Source: an uncultured Lachnospiraceae bacterium
GTDB taxonomy: Bacteria; Bacillota; Clostridia; Lachnospirales; Lachnospiraceae
Length of the DNA stretch: 61,717 nucleotides
NCBI GenBank assembly: GCA_910580195.1
Contig: CAJTWA010000023.1
Location: 1 to 61,717, forward strand
Direction of reading: 5' to 3'
Below the pieces are notes generated by a model. It worked only from the letters and a program-made list of their open reading frames with translations, did not search any database and was not told where the DNA came from. A program made the position numbers and the translations under genes. Below are positions 35,276 to 44,499 of the stretch, piece by piece. Within the stretch, counting starts at the first letter, position 1; every line of letters starts with the position of its first letter.

Positions 35276-35503
35276 GTGCCAAATGTAAAAAAATTGATAG
35301 AAAAAATGAAACAACAGCCAAATGGAATACGGCCAGAAGAAGCAGAGAAAGTCTTAGGGGCATACGGTTATGCTTTAGTAAGGCAAAAAGGCAGCCATAG
35401 GCATTATCTGAATAAAGAAACTGGGGATTTGATAACAATAAAACAAGAAAATCCATTGAAAAAAGTCTATATTGTAGATGTACTAAACAGAATAGGAAAA
35501 TAA
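35276..35503 (+). CDS. hicA: HicA-family mRNA interferase toxin
   Basis: A small double-stranded-RNA-binding-fold toxin of 75 residues. The catalytic His is in RQKGSHRHYLN, and the beta strand is DLITIKQENPLKK. It starts at GTG with AAAGGAGG seven bases upstream, and the in-frame ATG at 35258 precedes that site. HicA cleaves mRNA when free of HicB. Upstream, ATACTATA occurs twice within about 15 bases and may be part of an operator. HicB follows after 98 bases, a wider gap than usual. Confidence 0.9.
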   Translation: MPNVKKLIEKMKQQPNGIRPEEAEKVLGAYGYALVRQKGSHRHYLNKETGDLITIKQENPLKKVYIVDVLNRIGK

Positions 35504-35601
35504 ACTTCCATTTCCACACAATAAGAAAAATATGATAACAAGCCAAAAGGTTTATGGGTATCCTTTAAAAACCTAAATATATGATACAAGGAGCATAAAA
35601 A

Positions 35602-35946
35602 ATGGAAATAAAAGATTATATGGCATTGCCATATACAAGGTTGGTACAAGAACGAAAAGATGAAAGCGGGCATTATTTTTATGGTAGGATCTTAGAACTT
35701 GACGGCTGCCAAAGCACAGGCGATACATTGGAAGAATTATACCAAAGCCTGAATGAAGCCATGGAAGGATACTTTGAAGTAAAGCAAGAAAATAACCTAC
35801 CCATTCCCATCCCAGAAAATACAAACAATTACAGTGGAAAATTTGTTGTTAGGATTCCAAAGTCTTTACACCAAAGGCTGGCGATTGAAGCAGAGCAAGA
35901 AGGCGTAAGCCTTAATCAGTTGGCCTTGTATAAATTGGCGCTTTAA
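35602..35946 (+). CDS. hicB: HicB-family antitoxin
   Basis: A protein of 114 residues. The N-terminal degenerate RNase-H-like fold contains YYGRILELDGCQSTGDTLEEL-type strands and binds HicA. The C-terminal ribbon-helix-helix (VRIPKSLHQRLAIEAEQEGV, then SLNQLALYKL) binds DNA. It neutralises the toxin and represses the operon. AAGGAG lies upstream of the ATG. Its A/T-rich composition, like that of hicA, suggests acquisition by transfer. Confidence 0.9.
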   Translation: MEIKDYMALPYTRLVQERKDESGHYFYGRILELDGCQSTGDTLEELYQSLNEAMEGYFEVKQENNLPIPIPENTNNYSGKFVVRIPKSLHQRLAIEAEQEGVSLNQLALYKLAL

Positions 35947-36038
35947 TAAAAATCAAATAGAATAAATAGTAAAAATGAAAGTTTTTTACAGATTATTTCA
36001 AAATGTTGAAGAAGGCTGCTAAAAAAGGATGTGATATT

Positions 36039-36590
36039 ATGCCATTACCTCAAAAACAAATTTACACCACAGCAGATTACTGGAGCCTTCCAGAAGGCCA
36101 GCGGGCAGAATTGATTGACGGGCAGTTTTATTCTATGGCCCCGCCGGATTTTATCCATCAGAAATTAGTGAGTGTGCTCCATTATGCTATTTTTCACCAT
36201 ATCAAAACGAATAAAGGGGATTGTGAAGTGATTCCAGCGCCTTTTGCGGTAAATTTAGACCAAGATGATAAAACGTGGGTGGAACCAGATTTGTCTGTGG
36301 TTTGTGATAAGGGAAAATTGGATAGGCGCGGGTGTATGGGTGCGCCTGACTGGATTATTGAAGTTGTATCTCCTAGCAGCAGTACGGCAGATTATATTGT
36401 GAAATTGTTGAAGTACCGTATGGCTGGGGTGAGGGAGTATTGGATTGTGAACCCTATGAAGAGAGCGGTGCAGGTTTATTATTTTGAAGGGGAGGAAGAA
36501 GCTGGGCTGTTTTCTTTTGAGGAGGAAATTCCTGTGCATATATTTTGTGGGTTTGGGATTCGGGTGGCGGGATTGCTGGAGAAAGATTGA
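36039..36590 (+). CDS. Uma2-family endonuclease (DUF820)
   Basis: A protein of 183 residues. A PD-(D/E)XK-type core has WVEPDLSVVCDKG and APDWIIEVVSPSSS as the two acidic metal-binding motifs, followed by a helix starting KLLKYRMAGVREYWIV. AAGGATG precedes the ATG at 36039. An upstream in-frame ATG adds 12 basic residues and is less likely. The family is widely duplicated in cyanobacteria and found in some Firmicutes. Its target is unknown. It follows HicAB on the same strand, and a long inverted-repeat element begins 40 bases after the stop. Confidence 0.88.
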   Translation: MPLPQKQIYTTADYWSLPEGQRAELIDGQFYSMAPPDFIHQKLVSVLHYAIFHHIKTNKGDCEVIPAPFAVNLDQDDKTWVEPDLSVVCDKGKLDRRGCMGAPDWIIEVVSPSSSTADYIVKLLKYRMAGVREYWIVNPMKRAVQVYYFEGEEEAGLFSFEEEIPVHIFCGFGIRVAGLLEKD

Positions 36591-36630
36591 TATGGGTTGG
36601 TTTTTGGGGATGATTGAGGGGGGAGGACGC

Positions 36631-36966
36631 AGTTCTAGGCCGGCGCCCCTCCCCTGCAAACGGGACAACATTCCGGTGAACTAACTGCTAACTACGACTA
36701 CGGAACAGGCCAGAAATAACTTTACCACCTTACTTGTCTATCCCTCCAATTGCACAGGGCAAAAATACTCAACATAACCCGTTATGCCTCCGTTTTTTGC
36801 CCTGTGCAATTGAAGAGATATCCGGCGCAATCTAGTAAAGTTATTTCTGGCCTGTTCCTCGTGATTCAGGAAAGCCTTCATCACTAAGTCTTCGTAAGCA
36901 GTGGATTTCACCTCCATTAAGGACGTCCCTAAATGGTTTGCAGGCGAGGGGCGCCGGCCCAGAACT
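36631..36966. repeat. 336-bp element of nested inverted repeats
   Basis: Three nested arms pair in register. Outer: 36631-36661 with 36936-36966, 29 of 31 bases. Middle: 36702-36725 with 36835-36858, all 24 bases. Inner: 36747-36765 with the complement ending at 36812, about 19 bases. A small CATAAC/GTTATG hairpin lies at the tip. No open reading frame is credible inside. A partial copy of its right end is at 1-66. It may be a MITE-like repeat or a structured RNA. It fills most of the 434-base gap between the Uma2 and gyrA genes. Confidence 0.8.
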
Positions 36967-37024
36967 GCTGGGTATTGGCTAACCCTATAAAAATATTTTA
37001 GAGCTTTTACTATATTGATTCTCC

Positions 37025-39682
37025 TTAATCTTTTTCTTCCTCTTCTTTTTCTTCTGGATCTTCTAGTTCTTCTTTATCAGCCTCTGCCCTTTCTAATAGT
37101 TCTTTTAGGAGTTCCTCATCGGTTTCGGTGCTTTCCATTGGGGCGGTTACTTTCTTGGCGGCTTCTTCTGCTTTTGCTGCGCTGAGTTTTTCTTCCTCTT
37201 CCGTCAGGAGTTCTTCCTTGTTGGATTCATCAATGAGGGACTGGTCTTCACGGACTTTGGCGATGCTGGCAACGGTGATGTCTTCGTCCAAGTTCATGAG
37301 TTTTACGCCGGAGGTTACGCGTCCTAGGACGGAAATGCCTTCTACCTTCATGCGGATGATAATGCCTTCGGTGGTAATCATCATGATTTCATTTTCTTGG
37401 TTAACGGCTTTTACGCCTATGATATTGCCGGTTTTTTCGGTAATTTTATAGCATTTTACGCCTTTGCCGCCCCGGTTCTGGGGGGTGAACTCTTCCATCC
37501 TTGTGAGCTTGCCGAGGCCTTTTTCGGAAGCAATGAGGAGGTATTCCCCTTGGGTGTTCATCTGCATGCCTACGACTTCGTCCCGGTCAGACAAGTTCAT
37601 GCCAATGACGCCCATGGAGGTCCTTCCGGTGCTCCGGACGTCGGTTTCGTGGAAACGGATGCATTGGCCGTAACGGGTGACAAGTATCATATCCTTGGTG
37701 TTGTCGGTCATTTTTACTTCAATTAACTCGTCCTCTTCCCGCAGGTTGATGGCTGCTAGGCCTTTCTTGCGGACGTTGGCGTAATCGGTGACAGGCGTTT
37801 TCTTTACAATTGCATTTTTAGTTGCCATGAACAGGAAGTGGTCGTCTTTGTATTCCTTGATGGGAATGACTGCCGTTATTTTCTCCCCGGGCTGCAGCTG
37901 CAGCAGGTTTATGATTGCGGTGCCCCTTGCGGTACGGCCTGCTTCTGGGATTTCGTATGCTTTCATCCGGTACACTTTCCCTGTGTTGGTAAAGAACATG
38001 AGGAAATGGTGGGTGGTCGTCATAAGGAGCTCTTCTATGTAATCATCCTCAATCGTTTCCATCCCCTTAATCCCCTTGCCGCCCCGGTTCTGGCTGCGGA
38101 AATTATCGACGCTCATGCGCTTGATGTAGCCCAATTTTGTCATGGTAATTACGGTATTGGAAACTGGGATTAAGTCCTCCATGGAAATGTCATACTCGTC
38201 AAAGCCGATGGAAGTCCTACGGTCATCCCCAAATTTATCGGAAATTGCCATAATCTCCTTGCGGATAACGCCTAGGAGTTTTTTCTCGTCTGCAAGGATG
38301 GCTTTTAATTCCTGAATCAGTTCCATCAGCTGGTTGTATTCTGCCTCCAGCTTGCCCCGCTCCAAGCCGGTCAGCGCACGGAGCCGCATGTCTACAATTG
38401 CCTGTGCCTGCGCATCGGAAAACCCAAAGCGTTCCATCAGCTTCGCCTTTGCAAGCTGCACATTTTCACTGCCCCGGATAATACTGATAACTTCATCAAT
38501 ATGGTCGAGGGCAGCAAGGAGGCCTTGCAAAATATGGGCGCGTTCTTCTGCCTTATTCAGCTCGTATTTTGTCCTTCTGGTGACAACTTCCTTCTGGTGC
38601 TTTAAGTAATGGCCCAGCATGTCGTTTAAATTCAGGACTTTTGGCTCATTATTTACCAGCGACAGCATAATTACCCCAAAAGTATCCTGCAATTGGGTAT
38701 GCTTATAGAGCTGGTTCAAGATGACATTGGGGTTCACGTCCCGGCGCAGCTCAATGCAGATGCGCATGCCTTCCCGGTTGGATTCATCCCGCAAATCCGT
38801 AATGCCGTCCACCTTCTTGTCCCGGACCAAATCTGCAATTTTTTCAATCAGCCTAGCCTTATTTACCATATAGGGCAGCTCTGTCACCACAATCCGGTTC
38901 TTGCCGTTTGCCATGGCTTCAATATCGGAAACGGCGCGCACCTTGATTTTCCCGCGCCCTGTCCGGTATGCTTGGTCGATGCCGGAAGTCCCAAGGATCA
39001 TGCCGCCGGTGGGAAAATCCGGGCCTTTGACAATCTTAAGGATTTCCTCAATTTCGGTGTCCCTGTCTTCCTCAATCCGGTTATCAATAATTTTCACTAC
39101 GGCCCCTATCACTTCCCGCAGGTTGTGGGGCGGGATATTCGTCGCCATGCCCACTGCAATCCCTGTTGTCCCGTTGACTAACAGGTTGGGGAACCGGGAG
39201 GGGAGCACCAGCGGCTCTTTTTCCGTTTCGTCAAAGTTCGGCCCAAAATCAACGGTGTCTTTGTTGATGTCCGCCAGCATTTCCATGGAAATTTTGCTTA
39301 AGCGAGCCTCCGTGTAACGCATGGCTGCCGCGCCGTCGCCGTCCACAGAGCCAAAATTCCCATGGCCGTCTACCAGCATATAGCGGGTGGACCACTCCTG
39401 CGCCATATTCACCAACGCGCCGTAAATGGAACTATCCCCGTGGGGGTGGTATTTACCCATGGTATCGCCGACAATACGGGCGCATTTCCGGTGGGGCTTG
39501 TCAGGGCCATTATTCAGCTCTATCATGGCATAAAGGATACGCCGCTGCACCGGTTTTAACCCGTCCCTGACGTCAGGGAGGGCGCGGGATGCAATGACGC
39601 TCATGGCGTAATCAATATACGATTTTTCCATGGTTTTCTTTAAGTCAACATCATCCACCCGGTCAAATATTTTGTCATCCAT
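37025..39682 (-). CDS. gyrA: DNA gyrase subunit A
   Basis: A subunit of 885 residues, longer than average because of an acidic tail (Lys/Glu-rich from about 825). The catalytic tyrosine is Tyr123 in AAAMRYTEARLSK. The quinolone region reads HGDSSIYGALVNMAQ, with Ser at the position of E. coli Ser83 but Gly where E. coli has Asp87. The C-terminal beta-pinwheel includes the GyrA box type QNRGGKGIKG at about 535. CGGAGG precedes the ATG. It lies 49 bases after gyrB in the dnaA-to-gyrA block. Confidence 0.97.
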   Translation of the reverse strand: MDDKIFDRVDDVDLKKTMEKSYIDYAMSVIASRALPDVRDGLKPVQRRILYAMIELNNGPDKPHRKCARIVGDTMGKYHPHGDSSIYGALVNMAQEWSTRYMLVDGHGNFGSVDGDGAAAMRYTEARLSKISMEMLADINKDTVDFGPNFDETEKEPLVLPSRFPNLLVNGTTGIAVGMATNIPPHNLREVIGAVVKIIDNRIEEDRDTEIEEILKIVKGPDFPTGGMILGTSGIDQAYRTGRGKIKVRAVSDIEAMANGKNRIVVTELPYMVNKARLIEKIADLVRDKKVDGITDLRDESNREGMRICIELRRDVNPNVILNQLYKHTQLQDTFGVIMLSLVNNEPKVLNLNDMLGHYLKHQKEVVTRRTKYELNKAEERAHILQGLLAALDHIDEVISIIRGSENVQLAKAKLMERFGFSDAQAQAIVDMRLRALTGLERGKLEAEYNQLMELIQELKAILADEKKLLGVIRKEIMAISDKFGDDRRTSIGFDEYDISMEDLIPVSNTVITMTKLGYIKRMSVDNFRSQNRGGKGIKGMETIEDDYIEELLMTTTHHFLMFFTNTGKVYRMKAYEIPEAGRTARGTAIINLLQLQPGEKITAVIPIKEYKDDHFLFMATKNAIVKKTPVTDYANVRKKGLAAINLREEDELIEVKMTDNTKDMILVTRYGQCIRFHETDVRSTGRTSMGVIGMNLSDRDEVVGMQMNTQGEYLLIASEKGLGKLTRMEEFTPQNRGGKGVKCYKITEKTGNIIGVKAVNQENEIMMITTEGIIIRMKVEGISVLGRVTSGVKLMNLDEDITVASIAKVREDQSLIDESNKEELLTEEEEKLSAAKAEEAAKKVTAPMESTETDEELLKELLERAEADKEELEDPEEKEEEEKD

Positions 39683-39731
39683 CTATTTTCCTCCGTTCAT
39701 TTTCCTGCAAGCACCGCTGCCTCCTATGCTG

Positions 39732-41666
39732 TCAGACGTCCAAATTCTGCACATACTTTGCATTGGCTTCAATAAATTCCCGCCTTGGCTCTACCTTATC
39801 CCCCATCAAGGTAGTAAATGTCAAATCAATCTCCGCGGCAGTTTCATCATTGATTGTCACGCGCTCCAAAATCCTTGTTTCTGGGTCCATGGTAGTTTCC
39901 CAGAGCTGTTCCGGGTCCATCTCCCCAAGGCCCTTGTAACGCTGGATTTTGTTGTTCCCATCCCTGCCGATTTCCTTTAAGATTTGGTCCAATTCCACTT
40001 CGTCATAGGCATACCAAATTTTCTTATTTTTCTCAACCTTAAACAGCGGCGGCTTTGCAAGGTATACATAGCCCTGCTTAATCAGTTCCGGCATAAAACG
40101 GTACATGAAGGTCAGCATCAGCGTACTGATATGGGCGCCGTCCACGTCCGCATCCGTCATAATAATAATCTTATGGTACCTTAGCTTTGAAATATCAAAA
40201 TCATCATGGATGCCCGTGCCAAAGGCTGTAATCATAGCCTTAATTTCTGCATTTCCATAGATTTTGTCAAGCCTTGCCTTCTCCACATTCAGGATTTTCC
40301 CACGCAGGGGAAGGATGGCTTGGGTGGCCCGGCTCCTTGCCGTCTTTGCAGAGCCCCCGGCAGAATCCCCTTCCACAATAAAAATTTCACAGTTTTTCGG
40401 ATCTTTGTCTGAGCAGTCTGCCAATTTTCCCGGAAGGGAGGTATTTTCCAAGGCAGTTTTGCGCCTCGTTAAGTCCCGCGCTTTCCTAGCAGCCTCCCTT
40501 GCCCGTTGGGCCAGCAATGATTTTTCACAAATTGCCTTTGCCACAGCCGGGTTCTGCTCCAGAAAATACGTAAGCTGCTCGCTCACCACATTGTCCACCG
40601 CGCCCCTTGCCTCGCTGTTCCCCAGCTTTTGCTTCGTCTGGCCTTCAAACTGGGGCTCCTGTATTTTTACGCTGATAATGGCCGTCATGCCCTCCCGGAT
40701 ATCGTCCCCGGAAAGGGCTGCTTCATTTTCCTTTAAAATCTTATTTGCTTTCGCATACGCATTGAAAGTCTTCGTCAATGCATTGCGGAACCCTGCCAGA
40801 TGGGTGCCCCCTTCCGGCGTGGTAATATTATTCACAAAGCTGTAGGTAGCGTCGTTGTAGGAGTCGTTGTGCTGCATGGCAACTTCCACATAGACCCCGT
40901 CTTTCTCCCCTTCGCAGTAAATCACGTCACCATAAAGGGCTTCCTTGCTGCGGTTCAGATAGGTGACAAATTCCTTAATGCCCCCTTCGTAGTGGAATTC
41001 CTTTTCCTGTTCCAGCCCTTCCCGCTCGTCAATCAGGCGGATTTTAATGCCCTTGGTCAGGAAAGCCATTTCCCTAAGCCGCTGCTTTAAGGTATCATAA
41101 TCGTACACGGTATCCTCGAAAATACTCCCATCCGGGCAAAAAGTCACCTGCGTCCCTGTTTTTTCCGGCTCGCAGTCCCCGGCTACTTTTAAGGGGTACA
41201 TGCTCTTGCCCCGTTCATACCGCTGCTTATAGACCTTCCCTTCAAAGAAAATTTCTACTTCCAGCCAATTGGACAGCGCATTTACCACAGACGCCCCTAC
41301 CCCATGCAAGCCCCCGGACACCTTGTAGCCCCCTCCGCCGAATTTCCCGCCTGCATGAAGCACGGTAAATACAACCTCCACAGCAGGAAGGCCCGCTTTA
41401 TGGTTAATCCCTACCGGGATGCCCCGGCCATTGTCCGTCACCCGGATACAGTTGTCTTTCAAAATACGCACTTCTATCGTATCGCAATAACCCGCCAGCG
41501 CTTCATCCACGGAATTGTCTACAATCTCATAGACAAGGTGGTGAAGCCCCCGCAGGGAAGTACTCCCGATATACATCCCCGGCCGTTTCCGAACCGCTTC
41601 TAACCCCTCAAGAATCTGAATCTGGTCTGCTCCATATTCCGCATTTGTATTTGTGTTAGTGCTCAT
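39732..41666 (-). CDS. gyrB: DNA gyrase subunit B
   Basis: A subunit of 644 residues. The GHKL ATPase starts after a short Asn/Thr-rich tail and has YEIVDNSVDEALAG, DNGRGIPV and the GLHGVGASVVNALS lid. The TOPRIM domain has EGDSAGGSAK and IIMTDADVDGAHI. The C-terminal QRYKGLGEMDPEQLWETTM is the gyrA-contact motif. With GyrA it supercoils DNA. AGGAGGAATTGG precedes the ATG, 16 bases after recF. Confidence 0.98.
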   Translation of the reverse strand: MSTNTNTNAEYGADQIQILEGLEAVRKRPGMYIGSTSLRGLHHLVYEIVDNSVDEALAGYCDTIEVRILKDNCIRVTDNGRGIPVGINHKAGLPAVEVVFTVLHAGGKFGGGGYKVSGGLHGVGASVVNALSNWLEVEIFFEGKVYKQRYERGKSMYPLKVAGDCEPEKTGTQVTFCPDGSIFEDTVYDYDTLKQRLREMAFLTKGIKIRLIDEREGLEQEKEFHYEGGIKEFVTYLNRSKEALYGDVIYCEGEKDGVYVEVAMQHNDSYNDATYSFVNNITTPEGGTHLAGFRNALTKTFNAYAKANKILKENEAALSGDDIREGMTAIISVKIQEPQFEGQTKQKLGNSEARGAVDNVVSEQLTYFLEQNPAVAKAICEKSLLAQRAREAARKARDLTRRKTALENTSLPGKLADCSDKDPKNCEIFIVEGDSAGGSAKTARSRATQAILPLRGKILNVEKARLDKIYGNAEIKAMITAFGTGIHDDFDISKLRYHKIIIMTDADVDGAHISTLMLTFMYRFMPELIKQGYVYLAKPPLFKVEKNKKIWYAYDEVELDQILKEIGRDGNNKIQRYKGLGEMDPEQLWETTMDPETRILERVTINDETAAEIDLTFTTLMGDKVEPRREFIEANAKYVQNLDV

Positions 41667-41682
41667 CCAATTCCTCCAATCC

Positions 41683-42774
41683 CTAAAAACTGTTCTCAGC
41701 TTTTACAGTCCCATTTACCACCTTAAAAACTTTATTTATTTCAAACCTGTTTTTCACAAACTCATCTAACCCCGTGCATGTAATAACCGTCTGAATATCA
41801 TGAATACTGTTCAACAGGAAATTCTGGCGGCTGCTGTCTAACTCCGACAGCACATCATCCAAAATCAAAACAGGCGTTTCATGGATGGATGATTTTACCA
41901 GCTCTATTTCTGAAAGTTTTAAAGAAAGCGCACAGCTCCGCTGCTGTCCCTGAGAACCAAACCTGCGGATGTCAATGTTATGGTCCAGAAAACACATGTC
42001 ATCCCTGTGGGGCCCCACAGAAGTCATGCCAAATTTCAAATCCTTTTCCTGATTCTTTACTAATGCTTCCTCAAACTGCATCTCTTCCACATCCGGCTCA
42101 TAGCTTAAGAAAAGCTCTTCCTTCCCGCCGGAAATCTTCTTATGTATCCCATGTACAATCTCATTCAGCCGCCCTACAAAATTCTGGCGTGAAGCAATTA
42201 TTTTCTTCCCATATTCTGCAAGCTGCATATCCCAGACCGGAAGGGTATCCCGGAGGTCCGGCCGGAACTGGATATCCTTTAACAGCTTATTCCTTTGGGC
42301 CAAAGCCTTATGATACTTCATAAGCTGGAACAGATAGACTTTATCCAGCTGGCATAATTCAAAATCCAAGAACCTGCGCCGCTCTGCGGGCCCATTCTTT
42401 ATCATATTCAAATCTTCCGGGGAAAAAAACACAATATTCAAGATGCCGAATAGCTCCGAAGCCTTTTTGATTGGCACCTTATTGATGGCAATTCCCTTGG
42501 ACCGGGCCTTCTTGATATGCATGTCAATCTGGTATTCCTTTTCCATTTTCTCTACCACAGTGCGGATATGGGCTTCTTCTTCCCCGAACTTTATCAGTTC
42601 CCGGTCCTTGCTCCCTTTATGGGAACGCGTCGTCCCGCTGACATAGATAGATTCCAATAAATTTGTTTTCCCTTGGGCATTGTCCCCATAGAAAATATTG
42701 GTCCCCCTGTCAAATTCCAGATATAAGTCGCTGTAATTGCGGAACTGGCTTAACGCTACAGACTTTAAAATCAT
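41683..42774 (-). CDS. recF: DNA replication and repair protein RecF
   Basis: An SMC-like ATPase of 363 residues. Walker A is FYGDNAQGKTNLLES, the signature is SQGQQRSCALSLKLSE and Walker B is PVLILDDVLSELD. It loads RecA at gaps through RecOR. Its ATG overlaps the stop of the S4 gene as ATGA. It is in the conserved dnaA-dnaN-S4-recF-gyrB-gyrA order seen in Firmicutes. Confidence 0.97.
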   Translation of the reverse strand: MILKSVALSQFRNYSDLYLEFDRGTNIFYGDNAQGKTNLLESIYVSGTTRSHKGSKDRELIKFGEEEAHIRTVVEKMEKEYQIDMHIKKARSKGIAINKVPIKKASELFGILNIVFFSPEDLNMIKNGPAERRRFLDFELCQLDKVYLFQLMKYHKALAQRNKLLKDIQFRPDLRDTLPVWDMQLAEYGKKIIASRQNFVGRLNEIVHGIHKKISGGKEELFLSYEPDVEEMQFEEALVKNQEKDLKFGMTSVGPHRDDMCFLDHNIDIRRFGSQGQQRSCALSLKLSEIELVKSSIHETPVLILDDVLSELDSSRQNFLLNSIHDIQTVITCTGLDEFVKNRFEINKVFKVVNGTVKAENSF

Positions 42775-42980
42775 TGCAGGATTTCAATTGTTTCCCCTTC
42801 AAAGGAAACAATGTCCCCGTTGGTTAATTTTTTCCCCCTCTGGGTTTCCACTTTCCCATTCACCTTTACAAGGCCGTCCTGTACCACTAATTTCGCCATA
42901 ACCCCGGAATCCACCAAATTGGCCGCCTTAAGGGCTTGGCCCAGCTTAATGGACTCCCCTTTTAACTTTATCTGTTCCAT
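42771..42980 (-). CDS. yaaA: S4-domain RNA-binding protein (YaaA-like)
   Basis: A protein of 69 residues, a single S4 domain. It includes IKLGQALKAANLVDSGVMAK and VNGKVETQRGKKLTNGDIVSF. In Bacillus the same gene (yaaA/rlbA) lies between dnaN and recF and is linked to ribosome assembly. The start at 42980 follows AAAGGA. An upstream extension of 16 residues is not supported. It overlaps recF by four bases. Confidence 0.93.
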   Translation of the reverse strand: MEQIKLKGESIKLGQALKAANLVDSGVMAKLVVQDGLVKVNGKVETQRGKKLTNGDIVSFEGETIEILQ

Positions 42981-43064
42981 AAAAAATTCCTTTCCCATAT
43001 GCCAAACAATTTCCCAGTACCATACCAACCGCTTAAATAATAATTTGGGAAAATCTTCAAATCC

Positions 43065-44177
43065 CTAATTCGAAGCGGCATTAAAATTCACCGGCAGGAT
43101 CAAATAGATAAATGTTTCATTATCATCCTTAATAAAGCAAGGAGCCTTTGGGTTTACCATAAACAGGGTAATTTCCTCCTCGTCAATGACACGCAGCGCA
43201 TCAATAAAAAATTTAGGGTTAAAACCTATCATAATATCTTTCCCATCTTTTTGGATGGAGATATTTTCATTCATGGTACCGGCAAAGGACTTGATTTTCA
43301 TTTCCATATTGCCGTCTGTGATATTCATGATAATCGGCTTTTTATCCCCTTCTTTTACCAGCGGGATTGTGCGGTCGATACAGTCAAGGAGCCCCCGCTT
43401 ATTAATCCTGATTTTCGTTTCATAATCAGAGGAAAGCATCTGTTCAATCCGGAAATACTCCCCTTCAATCAGGCGTGAAACTACCGTTGTCTTGTCAAAT
43501 TCAAAAATCACATAATTATCCGTAAAGAACATATTTACAATGTCCTCCACATTCCCAGAAAGGATTTTGCTCACTTCCTGTAAGGTCTTGCCGGGCACAA
43601 CCGCCTTGCAGCCCTCATAATTTTCCTTCAGCACAATATTGCGGATGGAAATGCGGTGGCCGTCCAAGGAAACCACTTTCAGCTGGTTTTCCTTTATTTC
43701 AAAAAGCTCCCCCGTCATCAGCTTGTTATTGTCATTGTCAGAAATAGAAAAAATAGTCTGCCGGATTACTTCCTTTAAGGTAAACTGGGAAATGGCAACC
43801 GGCCTGTTTTTTTCTATATATGGGATATAAAAGAAATCTTCCCCGGATTTCCCGATAATGTCGTACTTGGCATTTCCACAGGTAATCAATGTTTTATAAG
43901 AAGCGTCTGCTTCTATGGTAACGTCATCATCTGAGAACCTCCTTACAATTTCTGAAAACATGCGGGCATCCAATGCAATTACCCCATGTTCTTTGATGTC
44001 CCCTTCAATAATTGTTTCAATCCCAAGTTCTGTATCATTTGCCATTAGTTTTATTTCATTTGTAGATGCGTCAATCAAGATACATTCCAGGATTGCCATG
44101 GTAGTCCTAGAAGGCACAGCTTTTGATACGGTAGTGACGCCGTGTAACAGGTTTTGTTTGGAACAGATAATTTTCAT
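43065..44177 (-). CDS. dnaN: DNA polymerase III beta sliding clamp
   Basis: A clamp subunit of 370 residues made of three similar domains. The family-typical segments include LMANDTELGIE near 55 and the C-terminal YLILPVNFN. It rings DNA and tethers the polymerase. AAGGAG precedes the ATG. It is separated from dnaA by 322 bases holding three DnaA boxes. The downstream S4 gene starts 84 bases beyond its stop. Confidence 0.97.
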   Translation of the reverse strand: MKIICSKQNLLHGVTTVSKAVPSRTTMAILECILIDASTNEIKLMANDTELGIETIIEGDIKEHGVIALDARMFSEIVRRFSDDDVTIEADASYKTLITCGNAKYDIIGKSGEDFFYIPYIEKNRPVAISQFTLKEVIRQTIFSISDNDNNKLMTGELFEIKENQLKVVSLDGHRISIRNIVLKENYEGCKAVVPGKTLQEVSKILSGNVEDIVNMFFTDNYVIFEFDKTTVVSRLIEGEYFRIEQMLSSDYETKIRINKRGLLDCIDRTIPLVKEGDKKPIIMNITDGNMEMKIKSFAGTMNENISIQKDGKDIMIGFNPKFFIDALRVIDEEEITLFMVNPKAPCFIKDDNETFIYLILPVNFNAASN

Positions 44178-44499
44178 AGTGTGAATAACTCCTTCCTGAG
44201 CTTAAAGATAAAATTATAGTTAGAAGATTCATCTTAATCGTAATAGGGCCTGTGTATAAGTGAATAAGTCCTTAAAGCTTGTACTTTAGGGGGTTTGGGG
44301 CATTTTTCATGCTGTATAACCCTGTGAATTCCCCCTTGAAAATGTGGGGACAAGCTGTGTATAAATCTGGATGGGTAAAACGGGCAGATTTGCAAAATTT
44401 TTTAAATGTGGATGAATATGCATGTTATCAGGCCCTTTCCACAAATTTTAAAGGTAGTTATCCACATTGCTTGGAAACGCCTGATATTGGCCATAAGGT
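44178..44499. other. dnaA-dnaN spacer with DnaA boxes
   Basis: Three sites match TTATNCACA on one strand or the other: TGTGTATAA at 44251-44259 and 44356-44364, and TTATCCACA at 44458-44466. No gene is seen. With the upstream cluster at 46020-46287 this gives a two-part origin flanking dnaA, as in Bacillus. Confidence 0.75.
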
